DNA of 64,000 nt from Ensifer sp. IC4062 (GCF_020193575.1 NZ_JADYVD010000010.1:95249-159248), one strand, 5' to 3'; shown: positions 36,551 through 45,900, counted from the first letter of the stretch. Notes: generated by a model from the letters alone, not told the origin. Program-made: numbers and translations.

Positions 36551-39018
36551 AAGCCGGGCGCCTGCTGCCGGTTGGTCTCATATCGGCGGCAATCCTTGCC
36601 CATGAAGTGCTGCTGATGCGGCTCTTTTCGATCATTCAGTGGCATCAATTCGCCTACATGATCATAAGCATCGCGCTGCTCGGCTTCGGCGCGAGCGGTA
36701 CCTTCGTGGCGCTGGCCCGCCGCCCCCTGCTGAAACGGTACCCGGCCGCCTTCGCAGCGTCGGCAGCGCTGTTCGGCATTGCTGCGGTTGCAAGCTTCGC
36801 CGGCGCCGAGCGCCTGCCGTTCAACGCGCTGGAGATCGTCTGGAATCCCGCCCAACTCGGTTGGCTCGCCGCAAACTATGCCCTCCTGAGCCTGCCGTTC
36901 TTTTTTGGGGCAACCTGTATCGGCCTCGCCTTCAGCCGCCATCCCGATGCGATCGGACGCGTCTATGCCTTCGACCTCATCGGCGCCGGGATTGGTGCGC
37001 TCGGCGTCGTCGGACTGCTATTCCTCGTCTTTCCCTCCACGGCACTGCGCTTCGTCGCAGCACTGGGCTTTGCGGCGGCTGCCCTCGCCGCGACCGGCAT
37101 GGCGCGCCATCGGTGGTTCGCCGCGGGCAGCCTCGGGCTTGCAGCCACGGTCATCGCCGTATGGCTGCCGCCGTCCTTTACCGCCACCGGCCCGCACATG
37201 TCCGAGTACAAGGGCCTCCGCATGGCTCTCGAAGTTCCTGACGCGCGGGTGGTCGAGGAGCGATCGAGCCCGCTCGGACTCCTGACGGTCGTCGAGAGCC
37301 CGACCGTCCCTTTCCGGTACGCGCCGGGCCTCAGCCTTGCCAACGTGCAAGAGCCGCCCGCGCAGCTCGCCGTCTTCAGCGATGGCGACAGTATTACGGC
37401 GATGACCGCCTATGGCGGCGATCCGGCGACGGTCGCCTATCTCGACCGCACAACGGCGGCGCTCCCGTACCGGCTGCTTGCGCGGCCGCGAGTGCTGGTC
37501 CTCGGTGCCGGTGGCGGCGAGCAGGTGCTGCTGGCGCTCCGTGCCGGCGCCGAGATCGTGGACGCCGTGGAGGTCAACCCGCAGATGATCGAGCTCACTC
37601 GCAATCGCTTCGCGAACTTCGTCGGTGGCATCTTCAGCCGACCGAACGTCGATCTGCGCCTGGCCGAGGCGCGCGCCTTCGCTGCGACCACGGGCGAGCG
37701 TTACGACCTGATCCAGATGCCGCTCCTCGACTCCTTCAGCGCGGCCGCGGCCGGCGTGCAGAGCATGCACGAGAACTACACTTACACCGTGGAAGCACTG
37801 CGGGATTACCTGGCGATACTGAAACCGGATGGCGTCGTCGCCATCACGCGATGGCTGCGGATGCCGCCGCGCGACATCCTCAAGCTGTTCGCCACAGCCA
37901 CCGCAGCGCTTGAAGCGGATGGCGTGTCGGAGCCCGGCCGGCACCTGGCGCTGATCCGCAGCTGGAACACCGCAACCCTCATCGTCGCCAAGTCGCCGTT
38001 GGCTGACGAGGACATCGCTGCCATCCGCAGCTTCGCGGGAGAGAATTTCTTTGACATCTCCTGGGTGCCGCGCATCTCCGCGAGCGACGTGAACCGCTAC
38101 AACCAACTCGACCAGGAATATCTCTACGAGGGAGCCCTCTCGCTCCTTGGCCCTCAGCGGGCCGACTTCACCGAGCGCTACAAGTTCGATATTGCACCGG
38201 CTACCGACAACAGGCCCTATTTCTTCGACTTTTTCCGTTGGCGCGCCCTGCCCGAACTGCTGGCGCTCAGAACCCAAGGTGGCGCGGCGATGCTCGACTG
38301 GGGCTACCTGATCCTTGTGGCGACGCTCGTCCAGGCCGCGATCCTCAGTGTCGTCCTGATCCTGCTGCCGCTCTGGCTTCGCCGGCGCGCGATCGGGAGA
38401 GCCGTGCCCCGGCTGCGCTTCGGGCTCTATTTCCTTGCCCTGGGCCTCGCCTTCCTCTTCATCGAGATCGCTTTCATCCAGCGCTTCATGCTGTTCCTCG
38501 GCCATCCGCTCTACGCTGTCGCTGTCGTGCTTGCGGGTTTCCTTGCCTTCGCGGGTCTCGGCAGCGCGGTTGCCGCACGCTGGATGGCGGCGGTCGGACG
38601 CGGATCGGCTGTGCGCGGCATCACACTCGCCGTCGTGGTGATCGCATTTTTGGCTGGCACCTACCTCATCGCCCTGCCCTCGATATTCGACCGGCTGCTC
38701 GCACTTCCGGACGCCGCGAAGATCGCAATCGCCCTGCTCCTCATAGCGCCGCTCGCCCTCTTCATGGGCATGCCCTTCCCCCTCGGCCTTAGCCACGTCG
38801 GCGCACGCTCCGAGGAGTTTCTTCCCTGGGCATGGGGTATCAATGGCTGCGCGTCGGTGCTGAGCGCGATCCTCGCCGCACTGCTTGCCATGCATGTCGG
38901 CTTCGCCGGCGTCGTGACGATCGCCGCGATCCTCTATCTTGCCGCCCCGGCCCTGCTTGCCGAATCGCAAGGCTTTGTTCCAGATCGGAATCGCTCGCGA
39001 GCTAAACCAAGCGCCTGA
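36547..39018 (+). CDS. Polytopic membrane protein with spermidine-synthase-like domain
   Basis: 823 residues from the ATG at 36547, which overlaps the pcm stop. About seven N-terminal spans (residues 1-215) lead to a soluble spermidine-synthase-like Rossmann domain (about 235-560; PRVLVLGAGGGEQVLLALRAGAEIVDAVEVNPQMIELTR) and then about six C-terminal spans (590-800). The catalytic D-x-x-D segment of true aminopropyltransferases is replaced by DLIQMPLLDSF, so polyamine synthesis is unlikely. The coupling with an exported PCMT suggests joint action at the membrane, function unknown. Confidence 0.85.
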   Translation: MKAGRLLPVGLISAAILAHEVLLMRLFSIIQWHQFAYMIISIALLGFGASGTFVALARRPLLKRYPAAFAASAALFGIAAVASFAGAERLPFNALEIVWNPAQLGWLAANYALLSLPFFFGATCIGLAFSRHPDAIGRVYAFDLIGAGIGALGVVGLLFLVFPSTALRFVAALGFAAAALAATGMARHRWFAAGSLGLAATVIAVWLPPSFTATGPHMSEYKGLRMALEVPDARVVEERSSPLGLLTVVESPTVPFRYAPGLSLANVQEPPAQLAVFSDGDSITAMTAYGGDPATVAYLDRTTAALPYRLLARPRVLVLGAGGGEQVLLALRAGAEIVDAVEVNPQMIELTRNRFANFVGGIFSRPNVDLRLAEARAFAATTGERYDLIQMPLLDSFSAAAAGVQSMHENYTYTVEALRDYLAILKPDGVVAITRWLRMPPRDILKLFATATAALEADGVSEPGRHLALIRSWNTATLIVAKSPLADEDIAAIRSFAGENFFDISWVPRISASDVNRYNQLDQEYLYEGALSLLGPQRADFTERYKFDIAPATDNRPYFFDFFRWRALPELLALRTQGGAAMLDWGYLILVATLVQAAILSVVLILLPLWLRRRAIGRAVPRLRFGLYFLALGLAFLFIEIAFIQRFMLFLGHPLYAVAVVLAGFLAFAGLGSAVAARWMAAVGRGSAVRGITLAVVVIAFLAGTYLIALPSIFDRLLALPDAAKIAIALLLIAPLALFMGMPFPLGLSHVGARSEEFLPWAWGINGCASVLSAILAALLAMHVGFAGVVTIAAILYLAAPALLAESQGFVPDRNRSRAKPSA

Positions 39019-39143
39019 AAGTCGCGCGATTATGCTTGTGATTGCGCTCAGCGGCCGGCGCTAGGGCGGTCCGCCAAAATGTGCGCGCCGGAAGAGGCGG
39101 TCGGCTTGTCAAAATCCGCGCAGCCGGAGGAGCATTTTGATTA

Positions 39144-39249
39144 ATGCATGCCACCCGGACGTGTGCAGCGGTTTTGGCACGACGACATGCATAAAAACAA
39201 AAACCTAAAGCGCGTTGCATGAGTCCGATTGGACGCTACGCGCTTTAGG
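39144..39249. repeat. RIME-A palindromic element, copy 3
   Basis: About 106 bases: atgcatgccac...gacatgcat followed by ctaaagcgcg...cgcgctttag. It overlaps the 3' end of the adjacent minus-strand membrane protein gene and provides its last codons and stop. Confidence 0.85.
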
Positions 39250-39939
39250 GCTGAGGGAGGGCCCCTGAGGCGGCTGTGCGACCACCTTGCTTCCTCTTTC
39301 GCGCCGAGATGCAATAATCGCAAGGATCAATACGCCGCTGGCGCCGAACTCGAGGACCTCTTCCAGGATTCCTGCCTTGTATGATGGTACGAGATCGAGC
39401 GTTACGGCACTCGCGAGCATAGCGACAGCCAGCGCCAAGCGGCATTCAAACGCCCCCGCGAGAATTCGATGCATGATCGCCCAAACCTCTTGTCGGAACA
39501 TGCGAAGAAGCACAGTCGCCAAGGCTAGGAGAAGCAATGCCCCAATTGCCGCCGCAAGGTAGCCGATGGGGCCGGAGTCTCTCACTAGGCGGAAGGCCAC
39601 GATGACGATGTCGTGGCCGCCGTCGAACTCGCCCCCGCCGCGCATTTCCGGCATCTGCAGGTTAAACATGCGGGCACCGAAACTGATCTCGCTGAGGAAC
39701 AGTATCGAACACAATCCGCTCGTGCCGAGAAGGATGCACTTATCAATTGAGGACAGGGATGCGCGCCTTCGAATGGCCGTTCCTAGTGCGAGCAGAGATG
39801 CTGTGGCAAAACCGAGGGCGCCGAGACTTTCCACCAGGTTGTCCTCGACCAGCAAGTCAGGCCGGGAAAGACCGATGATGAAGAGCAAGGCCACGCCGGC
39901 GGCCACCGAGCAGACAAACGCAATATTCTCGCGGCTCAT
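39205..39939 (-). CDS. Hypothetical membrane protein
   Basis: 244 residues from the ATG at 39939 (MSRENIAFVCSVAAGVALLFIIGLSRPDL), with GGGAGC upstream; a Met six codons earlier is possible. About six hydrophobic segments are visible, including LGALGFATASLLALGTAI, SIGYLAAAIGALLLLALATVLL-like and GASGVLILAIIAS. No family is recognised. The final 14 residues (KARSVQSDSCNAL) and the stop are encoded by the RIME-A repeat, so the natural C-terminus was probably replaced. Confidence 0.6.
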   Translation of the reverse strand: MSRENIAFVCSVAAGVALLFIIGLSRPDLLVEDNLVESLGALGFATASLLALGTAIRRRASLSSIDKCILLGTSGLCSILFLSEISFGARMFNLQMPEMRGGGEFDGGHDIVIVAFRLVRDSGPIGYLAAAIGALLLLALATVLLRMFRQEVWAIMHRILAGAFECRLALAVAMLASAVTLDLVPSYKAGILEEVLEFGASGVLILAIIASRRERGSKVVAQPPQGPSLSPKARSVQSDSCNAL

Positions 39940-40286
39940 TGCTTCGCTCCCTGTCATGAAACTGTCACACAACCAGGCCGGGAGGAATTTGACGAACGTG
40001 CGGCGGGAGAAAGTAAGGTGCTTCTTCGGAATCGAGGAAAGGTTGAGAGTGTGACCGTTCGGCATCACTCCAGGACAAGGAGCGGTTGAGCCTCTCTCAG
40101 AGGCGCTCGGGGGGCATGCGTGATGCCCGCCGTCGATAATTCGTCTTTGGCAGGCGCGGCATTCCAGCCTTTCGACAGAATGGCCCCTCCATGAGCAGAT
40201 GTTGCCATGCCGGCTTTTCGCCCATATGACCACTGTCCAACGAGGCTGATGTTCGCACTCGTTCCCGAGCAGTAGGAGGTCGCGCA
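39940..40286. other. Divergent promoter region
   Basis: About 350 bases between the start of the membrane protein (minus) and the methyltransferase start (plus). A TAGGAGG site lies directly before 40287. No further gene or palindrome could be supported. Confidence 0.4.
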
Positions 40287-41081
40287 ATGACGGATGGATC
40301 TCACGCCGAAGTGGCCGCGCGCTGGAACGAGAACGCAGATCAGTGGACGCGCGATGTCCGGGATGGCCACGACGTTTACCGCGACCTCTTCACGTTCCCT
40401 GCATTTCAGCAATTCCTGCCGTCGCTGGATGGTCTGGAGATCATGGATTTCGGCTGTGGCGAAGGCACGAACACGCGGCGGCTCGCGCAGATGGGTGCAC
40501 GGCTGACCGGCGTCGACATTTCCGAGCGGTTGATCGATCACGCCCGTCGGGCGGAAGAGGCCGACCCGCTGGAGATCAGTTACAAGGTGTCGTCCTACAG
40601 CGCCGACACGGGGTTTCCCGATGCCTCTTTCGATGCCGTCGTTTCTACCATGGCGTTGATGGACGGGCCTGATTTCGAGGGCGCGATGAAGGAGGCCTAT
40701 CGGCTGCTTCGCCCCGGCGGCTTCATTGCCTTCAGCGTTCTTCATCCCTGCTTCATTACACCGGGGCTGCATTGGGAGAAGGATCACGAAGGACGCACCG
40801 TGGCGCTTTGCGTTTCGAGATATTTCGATCGGACCAGCTTCACCGAGCACTGGCGCTTTGGGAATCGCCCGAAGGACGAGGAGGTCGTGCCGTTCGCCGT
40901 CCCGCGCTTTCCTCGAACGATCAGCGATTACCTCAATGCGATCGCCGCGGCCGGGTTTCGGATCAGGCGAATTGAAGAACCACAGCCATCGCCCGAGGCT
41001 TGCGCCGCCGTTCCACGATTCGCCCGCTGGCGAGATCTCGCCGCCTTCCTGCTGCTGGTGATGGCAGAGCGTCCGGCCTAG
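40287..41081 (+). CDS. Class I SAM-dependent methyltransferase (Methyltransf_11)
   Basis: 264 residues from the ATG at 40287, just after TAGGAGG. N-terminal VAARWNENADQWTRDVRDGHDVYRD, motif I IMDFGCGEGTNTRRLAQMG (about residues 52-70), GVDISERLIDHAR, and motif III LLRPGGFIAFSVLHPCF are all typical of small-molecule methyltransferases. The substrate is unknown. It is transcribed away from the membrane protein and toward repeats. Confidence 0.9.
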   Translation: MTDGSHAEVAARWNENADQWTRDVRDGHDVYRDLFTFPAFQQFLPSLDGLEIMDFGCGEGTNTRRLAQMGARLTGVDISERLIDHARRAEEADPLEISYKVSSYSADTGFPDASFDAVVSTMALMDGPDFEGAMKEAYRLLRPGGFIAFSVLHPCFITPGLHWEKDHEGRTVALCVSRYFDRTSFTEHWRFGNRPKDEEVVPFAVPRFPRTISDYLNAIAAAGFRIRRIEEPQPSPEACAAVPRFARWRDLAAFLLLVMAERPA

Positions 41082-41139
41082 CGCATGGGCCCGAAAATCG
41101 GACCCGATTTTCGGAAAGCACGATGCGCAGATTCAAAGA

Positions 41140-41335
41140 GTTAGCCCCGGGCGGGTTATCAGACGCCACAATACACGACAGCAGTCTGCTGCGCCTCGTC
41201 GGTTGCGGTGCGGCAAACCTTCTCCTCCGATCCTCATTCCTGTGCTTGTCACGGGAACGAGGGCGAAAAAGCATCCGCCAACAAATTGAGCTGCCGTCTT
41301 GTCCTGTGGCGTCTCACAAGGTCGCACAGCGCTGT
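41140..41335. repeat. RIME-B palindrome with nested MITE-like element
   Basis: The hairpin arms (ggttatcagacgcc before, ggcgtctcacaaggtcgc after) are split by an insert at 41171-41305 with ends atacacgacagcag and gagctgccgtcttgt and central cctcattcctgtgcttgtca. Same structure as at 3221-3400, 24850-25097 and 44866-45043. Confidence 0.78.
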
Positions 41336-41413
41336 AACGAGCGCGCCATGCGCGGCTTGCGTTCGCCAGAGCCGACCTCCGCCGCTCGTCTGCAGCGTTT
41401 TCGCCGTCACCGC

Positions 41414-42184
41414 TCAAGTTTTCGAAATACGCCGATGCACGCCGTCCAGGCTTTGCCCGAAGGCATCGAAGAGCTTGCGATCCGTCAGTTCGCGCAGGAC
41501 CTGTTCGTTGAGCCCCCCGCGCGTTGCATATTCTTGCGCCAGATGCATGAAGCCGGCATCCGGCGCCATTTCCGGTGCGTGTGCGAGAGCCTTGAACAGG
41601 GCGGCGATGTAGTCGCGTCCCCTCGCCTCGCCAACGCCGTGGTCTTTCAGCCATCCATGGATCGTATCGAGGTATCTGAAGTAGGTGGCATAGGTCGCGG
41701 TGACGACGCTCAGGGCGTCGAACTCGCTTTCATCCTCGACCTCGATCGCCTTTCCGAGCTTGCCGAACAAAGCGGCCATGCTCGGTTCGGGCGGGCAGAT
41801 GATTGTCGCGCCCTGCCCGTAAGCGATCATCGGCATCGGAAGTGCTTTCGTCACCTTTTCCGCAGGCGCGGTCAAAGCCGCAATTTCCCCGCGGGACAGG
41901 GTCGCGATCAGGCTGACGACGTGATGGTCCGGCCGGAACCACAATTCCGAAAGCACCTCATGCGCAACCTGCGGCCGGACCGCGAGCACGACCGTATCGC
42001 AATTGGCGAGAACCGCCTGATTATCGCTTGCCACGCGCACGTCCGGATAGCGCGAGGCCAGCCCCGCCGCGATTTCGGCGTTACGAGGCGACAGGAGAAC
42101 GGATGTGGAATTATCCGCGAGGGATTTTAGCCCGGCAACAATCGCGGATGTGAGCGCGCCGGTGCCGATGAAGCCGAGTTTCAT
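41414..42184 (-). CDS. proC: Pyrroline-5-carboxylate reductase family protein
   Basis: 256 residues from the ATG at 42184 (MKLGFIGTGALTSAIVAGL, the NADP-binding GxGxxxxxI motif). VVLAVRPQVAHEVL, ATLSRGEIAAL, KALPMPMIAYGQGATIICP and the C-terminal domain HAPEMAPDAGFMHLAQEYATRGGLNEQVL are ProC-like. True ProC ends with a V(T/S)SPGGTT-type motif; here it is replaced by YATRGGLNEQ, so this is a divergent paralogue whose role in proline synthesis is uncertain. Confidence 0.82.
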   Translation of the reverse strand: MKLGFIGTGALTSAIVAGLKSLADNSTSVLLSPRNAEIAAGLASRYPDVRVASDNQAVLANCDTVVLAVRPQVAHEVLSELWFRPDHHVVSLIATLSRGEIAALTAPAEKVTKALPMPMIAYGQGATIICPPEPSMAALFGKLGKAIEVEDESEFDALSVVTATYATYFRYLDTIHGWLKDHGVGEARGRDYIAALFKALAHAPEMAPDAGFMHLAQEYATRGGLNEQVLRELTDRKLFDAFGQSLDGVHRRISKT

Positions 42185-42308
42185 TGGATGTCCTTTACCA
42201 TCGGTTTCTGGTCGGCCGACGAAAGCAGCAGTCGTACTGTCGGCAGGACCACTGCATGCTTCCTTAGATCCTATAACGTCGCGCGTCCAATCGGATGGCC
42301 GCCACATC

Positions 42309-42368
42309 CTCCCTCACTCCTGTGCTCGCACAGGAGGCCAGCAGCGCCCAAGTCCTTGGGCGCTGCTG
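42309..42368. repeat. CATTCCTGTG-family and cccaag-hairpin repeats
   Basis: A truncated copy of the ATTCCTGTG/CACAGGA palindrome (42315-42336) is followed by the hairpin agcgcccaag/cttgggcgct (42343-42366), the same two modules as in the composite repeats near 53-54 kb and 60-62 kb. Confidence 0.65.
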
Positions 42369-42438
42369 AAACCTGCGCGTAAGTGAAGCGAAACCACGGC
42401 TCCGGTAGCATCTGTCGCTGCGGCCCGCTTGCCTCCGG

Positions 42439-43875
42439 TCAGACCTTCGTTACCGGCGGAATGACCCACGAGCCATCAAGGATCGACGGCGGGCTGTCGT
42501 CCGGCCAATAAAGCCGCATCATCAGGTAGAATTTGTCCTTTGGTGCAGGCAGCCAGTTTGCTTCCTTCTCCGGGCCTGGCGACTCGTTCTGTATGTAGAT
42601 GGTGGTGGAGCCATCGGCGTTCGCCTTCAGGTCCTGACGCGCGCTGATCGAATAGCGGTTGATCGGGTTATCAACGAAGAAGTACTGGTCGTTGTACATT
42701 GTTATCGACCAGAATCCGCGCACCGGAGGCAACTGCCCCTTTGGAAAGGTCAGGACATACTTGTTCGAGCCCTCGTATGCTCGCCCGATCAGGCCTTCCT
42801 TCATTTTAAGCGACGTGGGGTATATCGCGTCCTGGGGCCGGTTGGCGCCCAGGCCTATGGCCGTTACCAAGGCTCGCTGCAGATAGTCCGTACCGTATGT
42901 CCCCGCCTTCGTTGTAAAGCCCCAGCCGTTGATGTCCTTGACGTCTCCGTCACTGAATTTGAAGTGCATCATGATCCGGCCGAAGCCTATCTCCGTAATG
43001 CGCCTTGCAAAGCGGGTATCGAGCTTGCTCTTGTCGAAATCCTGACCGGGAATGAGACCGATCGAAGCCAGCTTCTCCACCATCGGCGCGTCGGCGGGTG
43101 TCGGCGGATTTGTCTTCAACAGCTCGGCCAGAAGCGTGAAATATTCGACGGCATCCATGCGGTTGACCTGGTCTCGCACCGGCGTCTTCACGTCGATGCT
43201 CGGATCGACCTTGCCGGGCGGCGGAGTCCATTCTTTGCCATAGGCGCTGAGCGGCATCAGCTTGCAGGCATCCTGCGCCTCGTGGACGGCCTTGTAGTCC
43301 TCCGGTGTGCCGGTGCAGTAGATGCGGCCGAGGATCCACACGATGCTCGTCGGCGACTTGTACTCGGTGACGCCCTCGGGGAGTTCGCCTTGCCACCCCG
43401 GACCGGTGATCGCATAGGTCTGCGCGCCACCGCCGGTGGTTCTGGCGCCCGGCACGTCGAAGACGGTCGTCCAACCGTCGAGCATCGGGAACAGGAAGTA
43501 ACGGTCCTTCATGTCCGGGAGCGACAGAACCCAAGGCTCCTTGCCCACATCGATGAAGCTGGTTGTATAGAGGGTGTCGGCGTTCGGCGCGGTGACATCC
43601 CTGAACTTGGGGCTGGGATATTCGCGCAGCTTGATGAGATGGCCCATTGGCCCCTTGCTGCCCTCTGGCTTCTCCACATTGGTGATCACCCTTCGGGTCA
43701 TCTCCATGGTGACGAGCGGGTAGCCGTAAATATAGGCGTCGACCGCGGTCCAGAAATCACCCTCCCCTTCGAACGGATCGACCATAGGCAGGTCCATGGC
43801 CATGGCGGAATTGAGAGCGGTGGTGGACAAGAGGCCAAGCCCACCGAGCATGAAGCTTCGACGTCGAATGCGCAT
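42439..43875 (-). CDS. DUF1254/DUF1214-domain protein with Tat signal
   Basis: 478 residues from the ATG at 43875, with GAGGAGAAGG upstream. RRRSFMLGGLGLLSTTALNSAMA is a twin-arginine signal (residues 3-27). The DUF1254 half (AYIYGYPLVTMEMTRR, NADTLYTTSFIDV) is followed by DUF1214 (GFWSITMYNDQYFFVDNPINRYSI, PAPKDKFYLMMRLYWP). These periplasmic proteins are widespread in rhizobia with unknown biochemistry. The secreted protein gene at 43901-44551 precedes it by 25 bases on the same strand, so the two form an operon. Confidence 0.9.
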   Translation of the reverse strand: MRIRRRSFMLGGLGLLSTTALNSAMAMDLPMVDPFEGEGDFWTAVDAYIYGYPLVTMEMTRRVITNVEKPEGSKGPMGHLIKLREYPSPKFRDVTAPNADTLYTTSFIDVGKEPWVLSLPDMKDRYFLFPMLDGWTTVFDVPGARTTGGGAQTYAITGPGWQGELPEGVTEYKSPTSIVWILGRIYCTGTPEDYKAVHEAQDACKLMPLSAYGKEWTPPPGKVDPSIDVKTPVRDQVNRMDAVEYFTLLAELLKTNPPTPADAPMVEKLASIGLIPGQDFDKSKLDTRFARRITEIGFGRIMMHFKFSDGDVKDINGWGFTTKAGTYGTDYLQRALVTAIGLGANRPQDAIYPTSLKMKEGLIGRAYEGSNKYVLTFPKGQLPPVRGFWSITMYNDQYFFVDNPINRYSISARQDLKANADGSTTIYIQNESPGPEKEANWLPAPKDKFYLMMRLYWPDDSPPSILDGSWVIPPVTKV

Positions 43876-43900
43876 GTTCCTTCTCCTCTGTAATGGGCCG

Positions 43901-44551
43901 TCAGTAGCACGGCGGATAAGGCGGGTATCCGCAGGCCGGCGGCCGGTAGTAGGGGTAAGTCGCTGCGGCTGCGCCGGCGGCGGCGCCGGCATACCAGGCA
44001 CCGCGATAGGCGGTCCTGCGAGCCGCGCCGGCGAAAGACATTGGCGTGCGCGGCAGTCCGATAATGTCGATGAAGACGGAGGCAGGTCCGTCAGCCCCAT
44101 CGAGGTCTCCTTCCAGCACCTCGACTGCGAAGGTCAGTTGTTCGCCCTCGAGCTTGGGGGATTTGAGCACTAGGACCGCGTCCCGGATGGTGGCGCCGTC
44201 CTTGCTGAAGGCCGACACGGTCGCATTCGGCGGATCCTTCGCAAAACTGTCGCTGCCTTCGGCCCATTCTTGGATCAGGTCTTGCGTCAACGCATGGCCG
44301 GCGGATCGCACCGGGCGGTCGGCAAAGACAATCGAGTTCGTCGAAACGCCGTTCAGCGTCAATGTCTGCCCCGCCAGATTTGCGCCGCGGGAGTTGAGCA
44401 CGATCAGGGACGGTACGATGTCCGATTTTGCCTGCCCAATCGTCTTCTGTAACGGAACATGGGTGGGCGGCGAATGCATGTCCTGGCCCAGCGACTTTGC
44501 GGGCAGCAGGGAAAGCACGAGGACTGCTATCAACTGAACTTCACGAACCAT
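43901..44551 (-). CDS. Secreted protein paired with the DUF1254 gene
   Basis: 216 residues, start at 44551 after AAGGAGA. Signal peptide residues 1-22 (VLVLSLLPAKSLGQ). The body contains LIVLNSRGANLAGQTLTLNGVSTNSIVFADRPVR and GHALTQDLIQEWAEGSDSFAKDPPNATVSAF, with a C-terminal hydrophobic Ala-rich stretch and a Tyr/Pro/Cys tail. It has no named domain that I recognise. It is first in an operon with the DUF1254 protein, so a shared periplasmic role is likely. Confidence 0.75.
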   Translation of the reverse strand: MVREVQLIAVLVLSLLPAKSLGQDMHSPPTHVPLQKTIGQAKSDIVPSLIVLNSRGANLAGQTLTLNGVSTNSIVFADRPVRSAGHALTQDLIQEWAEGSDSFAKDPPNATVSAFSKDGATIRDAVLVLKSPKLEGEQLTFAVEVLEGDLDGADGPASVFIDIIGLPRTPMSFAGAARRTAYRGAWYAGAAAGAAAATYPYYRPPACGYPPYPPCY

Positions 44552-44865
44552 CGGCAGTCTCCTTCTTCAGGAAATCGACGCGCTCGGGCAATCTGGATTT
44601 ATCGCCCGTGTACGGCGCTAATTAGAGACTAGTTTCTGCTCAGTTCTGCGCGATACGCGCCATTTGTGAAATGAGTTCGGGACTCCGGGTTGGCGTCCCC
44701 AGGAAGCTAAGAAATTGATTTATTTAGAGGTCTTGCGCGGACAATCGTTCCTAGGTTCCCGGTCCGGCTTCGCGTTAAAGTGGCACACGCGCAAACTATC
44801 ACGTCACGCCGTGACGTGCAATTCGCCGGTTTGAGCGTTCACCTCTGTGTGAACTTTCCCGATGC

Positions 44866-45043
44866 GGCGCCGCGCGTCCAACCGAACGCCACGGTACACG
44901 ACAGCAGCGTGATGCCTTGTTGCTCGCGGCACCGCAGGTTCTCCTCCCCCCATTCCTGTGCTTGTCGCAGCGATGAGGGCGAAAAAAGCATCCGCCAACC
45001 CAATTACGCTGCAGTAGTGCACCGCGACGAGAAGGATTGGCGC
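44866..45043. repeat. RIME-B palindrome with nested MITE-like element
   Basis: The RIME-B arm ggcgccgcgcgtcca (44865-44880) and the distant arm ggattggcgcc (45033-45043) enclose an insert at 44893-45022 with left terminus ggtacacgacagcag and a degenerate right terminus cgctgcagtagtgcac. The central palindrome is decayed on its right arm. This occupies most of the 585-base gap 44552-45136, which has no other supported content. Confidence 0.7.
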
Positions 45044-45136
45044 CCCGTTCGCCCATCTGCCCGGGAACAACTCTTGGCGCAAGACCAACAAGGTCTATAT
45101 AACGTGGGCCGCAGATGCGGCCGGATGGGCAATGGA

Positions 45137-45604
45137 ATGAGCGACGAATTGAAGGGTCGAGCTGCGCAACCCGCAGCGATCCGCGAAAGGGCGGAAGCGG
45201 AAATGAAAGCACTGGGGATCGATGACGCGTTCATCGGTCGATTGGTCGACACGTTTTATGGCCGGGTGCTCGCGCATCCGGAGCTCGGGCCCGTGTTCGA
45301 CGCAAGGCTTTCGGGACGCTGGCCGGAGCACATGGAGAAGATGAAAAGCTTTTGGTCCTCAGTCGCCTTCCGCAGCGGCGCCTATGGCGGAAAGCCGGTG
45401 CAGGCGCATCTCGGCATCGCCAACATGTCACCGGAGCTTTTCCCGAAATGGCTGGCGCTCTTTGCCGCAACGCTTGACGACATTGCACCGAACAACGACG
45501 CGAAGGCCTGGTTCATGGCCACGGCGGACCGCATCGCGCGAAGCCTGACGCTCTCGCTCTTCTACAATCCGGCGCTCGACGACCCGGCACTCAAGCGCTC
45601 CTGA
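45137..45604 (+). CDS. Group III truncated hemoglobin
   Basis: 155 residues from the ATG at 45137 (MSDELKGRAAQP; an ATG four codons earlier is possible). Family phrases are GIDDAFIGRLVDTFYGRVLAHPELGPVFDARL, WPEHMEKMKSFWSSVAFRSGAYGGKPVQAHLGI with the proximal His in AHL, and ATADRIARSLTLSLFYNP. Globins of this class bind O2 or NO and are linked to microaerobic or nitrosative stress. It is a single-gene unit bounded by repeats. Confidence 0.9.
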   Translation: MSDELKGRAAQPAAIRERAEAEMKALGIDDAFIGRLVDTFYGRVLAHPELGPVFDARLSGRWPEHMEKMKSFWSSVAFRSGAYGGKPVQAHLGIANMSPELFPKWLALFAATLDDIAPNNDAKAWFMATADRIARSLTLSLFYNPALDDPALKRS

Positions 45605-45900
45605 AACGGCACTCTTGCCGATGACGAATGTCGCCCTTTTGGCGCCAAGGCGAACCGTGGGCGGAAAGCCGAAGTTCAGCGGCCTCTCGGCTCTCGCGTG
45701 GCCAGCGCCAACACCGGACATCGCCCCTGTCGCATAACTTCGTACTCTGCGGTGATGCAAAAGCAATAAAGCAAGTGTCGGTTGATCCGGATTATTGCGA
45801 CGGCTGTTGTCTGCCCCTTATCCGTCATTGCATCGGACCTTGCGAAGTCCCGAGATCGCACCTAACTTGAGGTTATCGCATAATCGGAGACGCAATCGAC

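Noticed and set aside
37018..38970. 650-residue minus-strand frame
   Set aside because: It is the antisense shadow of the membrane spermidine-synthase-like gene, with Arg/Asp/Gly-rich composition.
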